DNA of 64,000 bases, from assembly GCF_028368975.1 (NCBI RefSeq), contig NZ_JAQNDM010000002.1:4148425-4212424 (forward strand). Reading direction: 5' to 3'. How positions within the stretch are numbered: position 1 is the first letter of the stretch; every line of letters starts with the position of its first letter. Below, piece by piece: positions 62,202 through 64,000 of the stretch. Under the pieces are notes generated by a model. It worked only from the letters and a program-made list of their open reading frames with translations, made no database searches and was not told the DNA's origin. A program made the position numbers and the translations under genes. Source of the stretch: Stigmatella ashevillena (lineage in GTDB: Bacteria > Myxococcota > Myxococcia > Myxococcales > Myxococcaceae).

Positions 62202-63620
62202 ATGCAGTCCACCAGCATCCCCTACCTGGTCTTCCTGGCGCTCACCTTCGCGCTGTACTGGGCCGTGCACCGCCACCGCGTGGCGCGGCTGGGGGTGCTG
62301 CTCGTCGCGAGCCTGTGCTTCTACGTGGCCTGGACGCCCCTGCCCATCCTCGTCTTCTTCGTGGGAGCGGGCTTCGACCACCTGGTGGTGAAGGGGCTGG
62401 CGCGGGCGCAGTCCCCCCGGACGCGCAAGGCGCTGGTGACGGCGTCGGTGGTCTTCAACCTGGGGCTGCTGGGCACCTTCAAATACGCGGACCTGTTCCG
62501 CCAGACGGCCCAGTCCCTGCTGGCGCCGCTGGGGGTGCACGTGCGCGCCGAGCCCTTCGGGTGGCTGTTGCCCATCGGGCTGTCCTTCCTGTGCTTCCAG
62601 GCCATCAGCTACGTGGTGGACGTGTACCGGGGCAAGGCGAGCGCGGAGCACAGCTACCTGGAGCACCTGCTCTACCTGCTCTTCTTCCCGCGCGTGGTGT
62701 CGGGTCCCATCGTCCGGGCCTCGGCCCTGCTGGAGCGCTTCGGAGAGGTGCCCACGCTCACGCCCGAAGCCGGAGGCCGCGCGCTGTACCGCATCGCCGT
62801 GGGCCTGGTGAAGAAGCTGGTCATCGCGGACGTGCTCGGCAGCGGGCTGGTGGACCCCGTGTTCGGCAACCCCGAGGCCTACACCTCGGCCGAGTGCCTG
62901 GTGGCGGCGGTGGCCTACACCTTCGAGCTGTACCTGGACTTCTCGGGGTACTCGGACGTGGCCATTGGCGCGGCGGCGCTCTTTGGCTTCGAGTTCCCGG
63001 AGAACTTCCAGCGGCCCTACCTGGCGCGCAACCTGTTCGAGTTCTGGAACCGCTGGCACATGAGCCTGTCGAGCTGGCTCCGGGACTATCTGTACATTCC
63101 CCTGGGCGGCAACCGGCGCTCGAAGCCGCGGGTGCTCTTCAACCTGATGATGGTGATGGTGCTGGGCGGCCTGTGGCACGGGGCGGACTGGCGCTTCGCC
63201 ATCTGGGGCGGTGTGCACGGCGTAGGCCTGGGGCTGCTGCGCACCTGGTGGTGGATTCGCGGCGGCAGGCCCGAGTCCGCGGGGCCCCTGCGGGTGGGCC
63301 TGGGCATACTGGTCACCTTCACCGTGGTGGTGCTCACGCGCGTGGTGTTCCGGGCACCGGACCTGGCCCATGCCGGAGCGTTCTACGCGCGCATGGCCCT
63401 GGGCATGCCCGGGTTGGACAACGTGAGCGGTCTGGTCTGGGCCATGCTGGGGGTGGCGGTGGTGAGCCACATGCTGCCCATGCGCCTCTTCCACGACGCG
63501 GGGACGCTCTTCGTGCGCATGCCCGCGCCGGTACGCGCGGTGGTGCTGGTGCTCATTGGCCTGGGCATCCGCCACCTGTCGGCGGTGGAGACGCGGCCCT
63601 ACGTCTATCTCCAGTTCTGA
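62202..63620 (+). CDS. MBOAT-family membrane O-acyltransferase (AlgI/DltB-like)
   Basis: Start at ATG 62202, with GGAGGG 5-10 bases upstream; an earlier ATG overlaps the previous gene. The 472-residue protein has about ten membrane segments and MBOAT hallmarks: FPRVVSGPIVRASALL, YLDFSGYSDVAIG, NLFEFWNRWHMSLSSWLRDYLYIPLGGNR and GLWHGADWRFAIWGGVHG (invariant His). AlgI/DltB proteins move acyl groups across the membrane to extracellular sugars. With the SGNH-like protein directly upstream it should O-acetylate a surface polysaccharide. A mannose-nucleotide gene lies divergently, which makes a mannose-containing polymer plausible (inference). Confidence 0.92.
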   Translation: MQSTSIPYLVFLALTFALYWAVHRHRVARLGVLLVASLCFYVAWTPLPILVFFVGAGFDHLVVKGLARAQSPRTRKALVTASVVFNLGLLGTFKYADLFRQTAQSLLAPLGVHVRAEPFGWLLPIGLSFLCFQAISYVVDVYRGKASAEHSYLEHLLYLLFFPRVVSGPIVRASALLERFGEVPTLTPEAGGRALYRIAVGLVKKLVIADVLGSGLVDPVFGNPEAYTSAECLVAAVAYTFELYLDFSGYSDVAIGAAALFGFEFPENFQRPYLARNLFEFWNRWHMSLSSWLRDYLYIPLGGNRRSKPRVLFNLMMVMVLGGLWHGADWRFAIWGGVHGVGLGLLRTWWWIRGGRPESAGPLRVGLGILVTFTVVVLTRVVFRAPDLAHAGAFYARMALGMPGLDNVSGLVWAMLGVAVVSHMLPMRLFHDAGTLFVRMPAPVRAVVLVLIGLGIRHLSAVETRPYVYLQF

Positions 63621-63629
63621 GGCTTCGGC

Positions 63630-64000
63630 TCAAGCAAAGCCGGGCGGGGCCACTTCGGAGACGAGGGCCAGCAACCGGCGGAGAATGCGCGCCGTGGCCC
63701 CCCAGACCACGTGGGAGTTGTAGGTGTAGAAGTCCACGTCGTATTCGATGCCCTGGTACGTGCGCTTCTCGGTGCGGTGCAGGGTGGGCTCCAGCAGCCC
63801 CCGCAGCGGCACCTCGAGGATGAAGGACACCTCCTCGGGGTTCGGCTGGTACTGCCCATCTCCGGGAATGACCCCCACGAAGGGCTGGATGCGGAAGGAC
63901 GTCGTGGTGGGCACCTCGTCCAGCATGCCCAGCACGCGCACGCGAGACCGGGAGATGCCCAGCTCCTCCTCCGTCTCCCGGAGCGCGGTGTGCAGGGCGG
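63630..64000 (-). CDS. NUDIX hydrolase, CoA-diphosphatase-like, C-terminal part (5'-truncated)
   Basis: The frame stays open to the right edge. Translating leftward from position 64000 gives TALRETEEELGI, the REXXEEXGI core of the NUDIX box, then GMLDEVPTTTSFRIQPFVGVIP, NPEEVSFILEVPL, and YDVDFYTYNSHVVWGATARIL. The last pattern is characteristic of the NudL-like CoA pyrophosphatases, which hydrolyse CoA and related nucleotides. The gene start is beyond the window. It is convergent with the MBOAT gene (9 bp apart). Confidence 0.88.
   Translation of the reverse strand, partial: ALHTALRETEEELGISRSRVRVLGMLDEVPTTTSFRIQPFVGVIPGDGQYQPNPEEVSFILEVPLRGLLEPTLHRTEKRTYQGIEYDVDFYTYNSHVVWGATARILRRLLALVSEVAPPGFA

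Overview
The window is very GC-rich, almost fully coding, and carries several families typical of myxobacteria: large hybrid PKS/NRPS genes, a eukaryote-like Ser/Thr kinase fused to a PilZ-like region, and secreted polysaccharide hydrolases. It most likely comes from a myxobacterium of the Cystobacter/Stigmatella/Archangium type. That placement is inference from gene content; there is no rRNA gene here to confirm it.

Layout. 1-2467: the end of a secreted GH26 mannanase, then (minus strand) a two-gene unit of a PhoX-like lipoprotein and a diheme cytochrome c. 4703-6946: a compact graspetide (microviridin-type) operon made of a 65-residue precursor with two tandem core peptides and two ATP-grasp ligases of the MdnB and MdnC types. 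7039-17658: housekeeping and accessory genes: a CPA1 Na+/H+ antiporter, a secreted GH81 beta-1,3-glucanase with three discoidin-type carbohydrate-binding domains, a membrane GTPase, a DUF4336-like protein, a kinase, and an RdgC-like recombination protein that appears split over two overlapping genes.

18077-53073 is a hybrid PKS/NRPS gene cluster of about 34 kb in alternating operons. Building blocks: a fatty acyl-AMP ligase fused to a carrier protein (lipid starter), a KS-AT-ACP module, a KS-AT-KR-ACP module, an NRPS C-A-PCP module whose adenylation domain holds a luciferase-like monooxygenase insert, and a bimodular C-A-PCP-C-A-PCP NRPS. Tailoring: a MIO-type ammonia-lyase/aminomutase, an acyl-CoA dehydrogenase, two SnoaL-like proteins, a cupin, an AspH-type hydroxylase, a cytochrome P450, a two-domain glycosyltransferase and a eukaryotic-type UDP-galactopyranose mutase. 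Two peptide-exporter half ABC transporters complete it. The predicted product is a lipopeptide, possibly decorated with galactofuranose. No thioesterase, aminotransferase or phosphopantetheinyl transferase is visible. The cluster is bracketed by two imperfect direct repeats of about 280 bp (17738-18015 and 53118-53406).

53860-64000: a small periplasmic repeat protein, argS, an esterase, a stand-alone ATP-grasp protein, a mannose-1-phosphate guanylyltransferase, a tandem SGNH-like protein with an MBOAT acyltransferase (probable O-acylation of a surface polysaccharide), and the C-terminal part of a NUDIX hydrolase running off the right edge.
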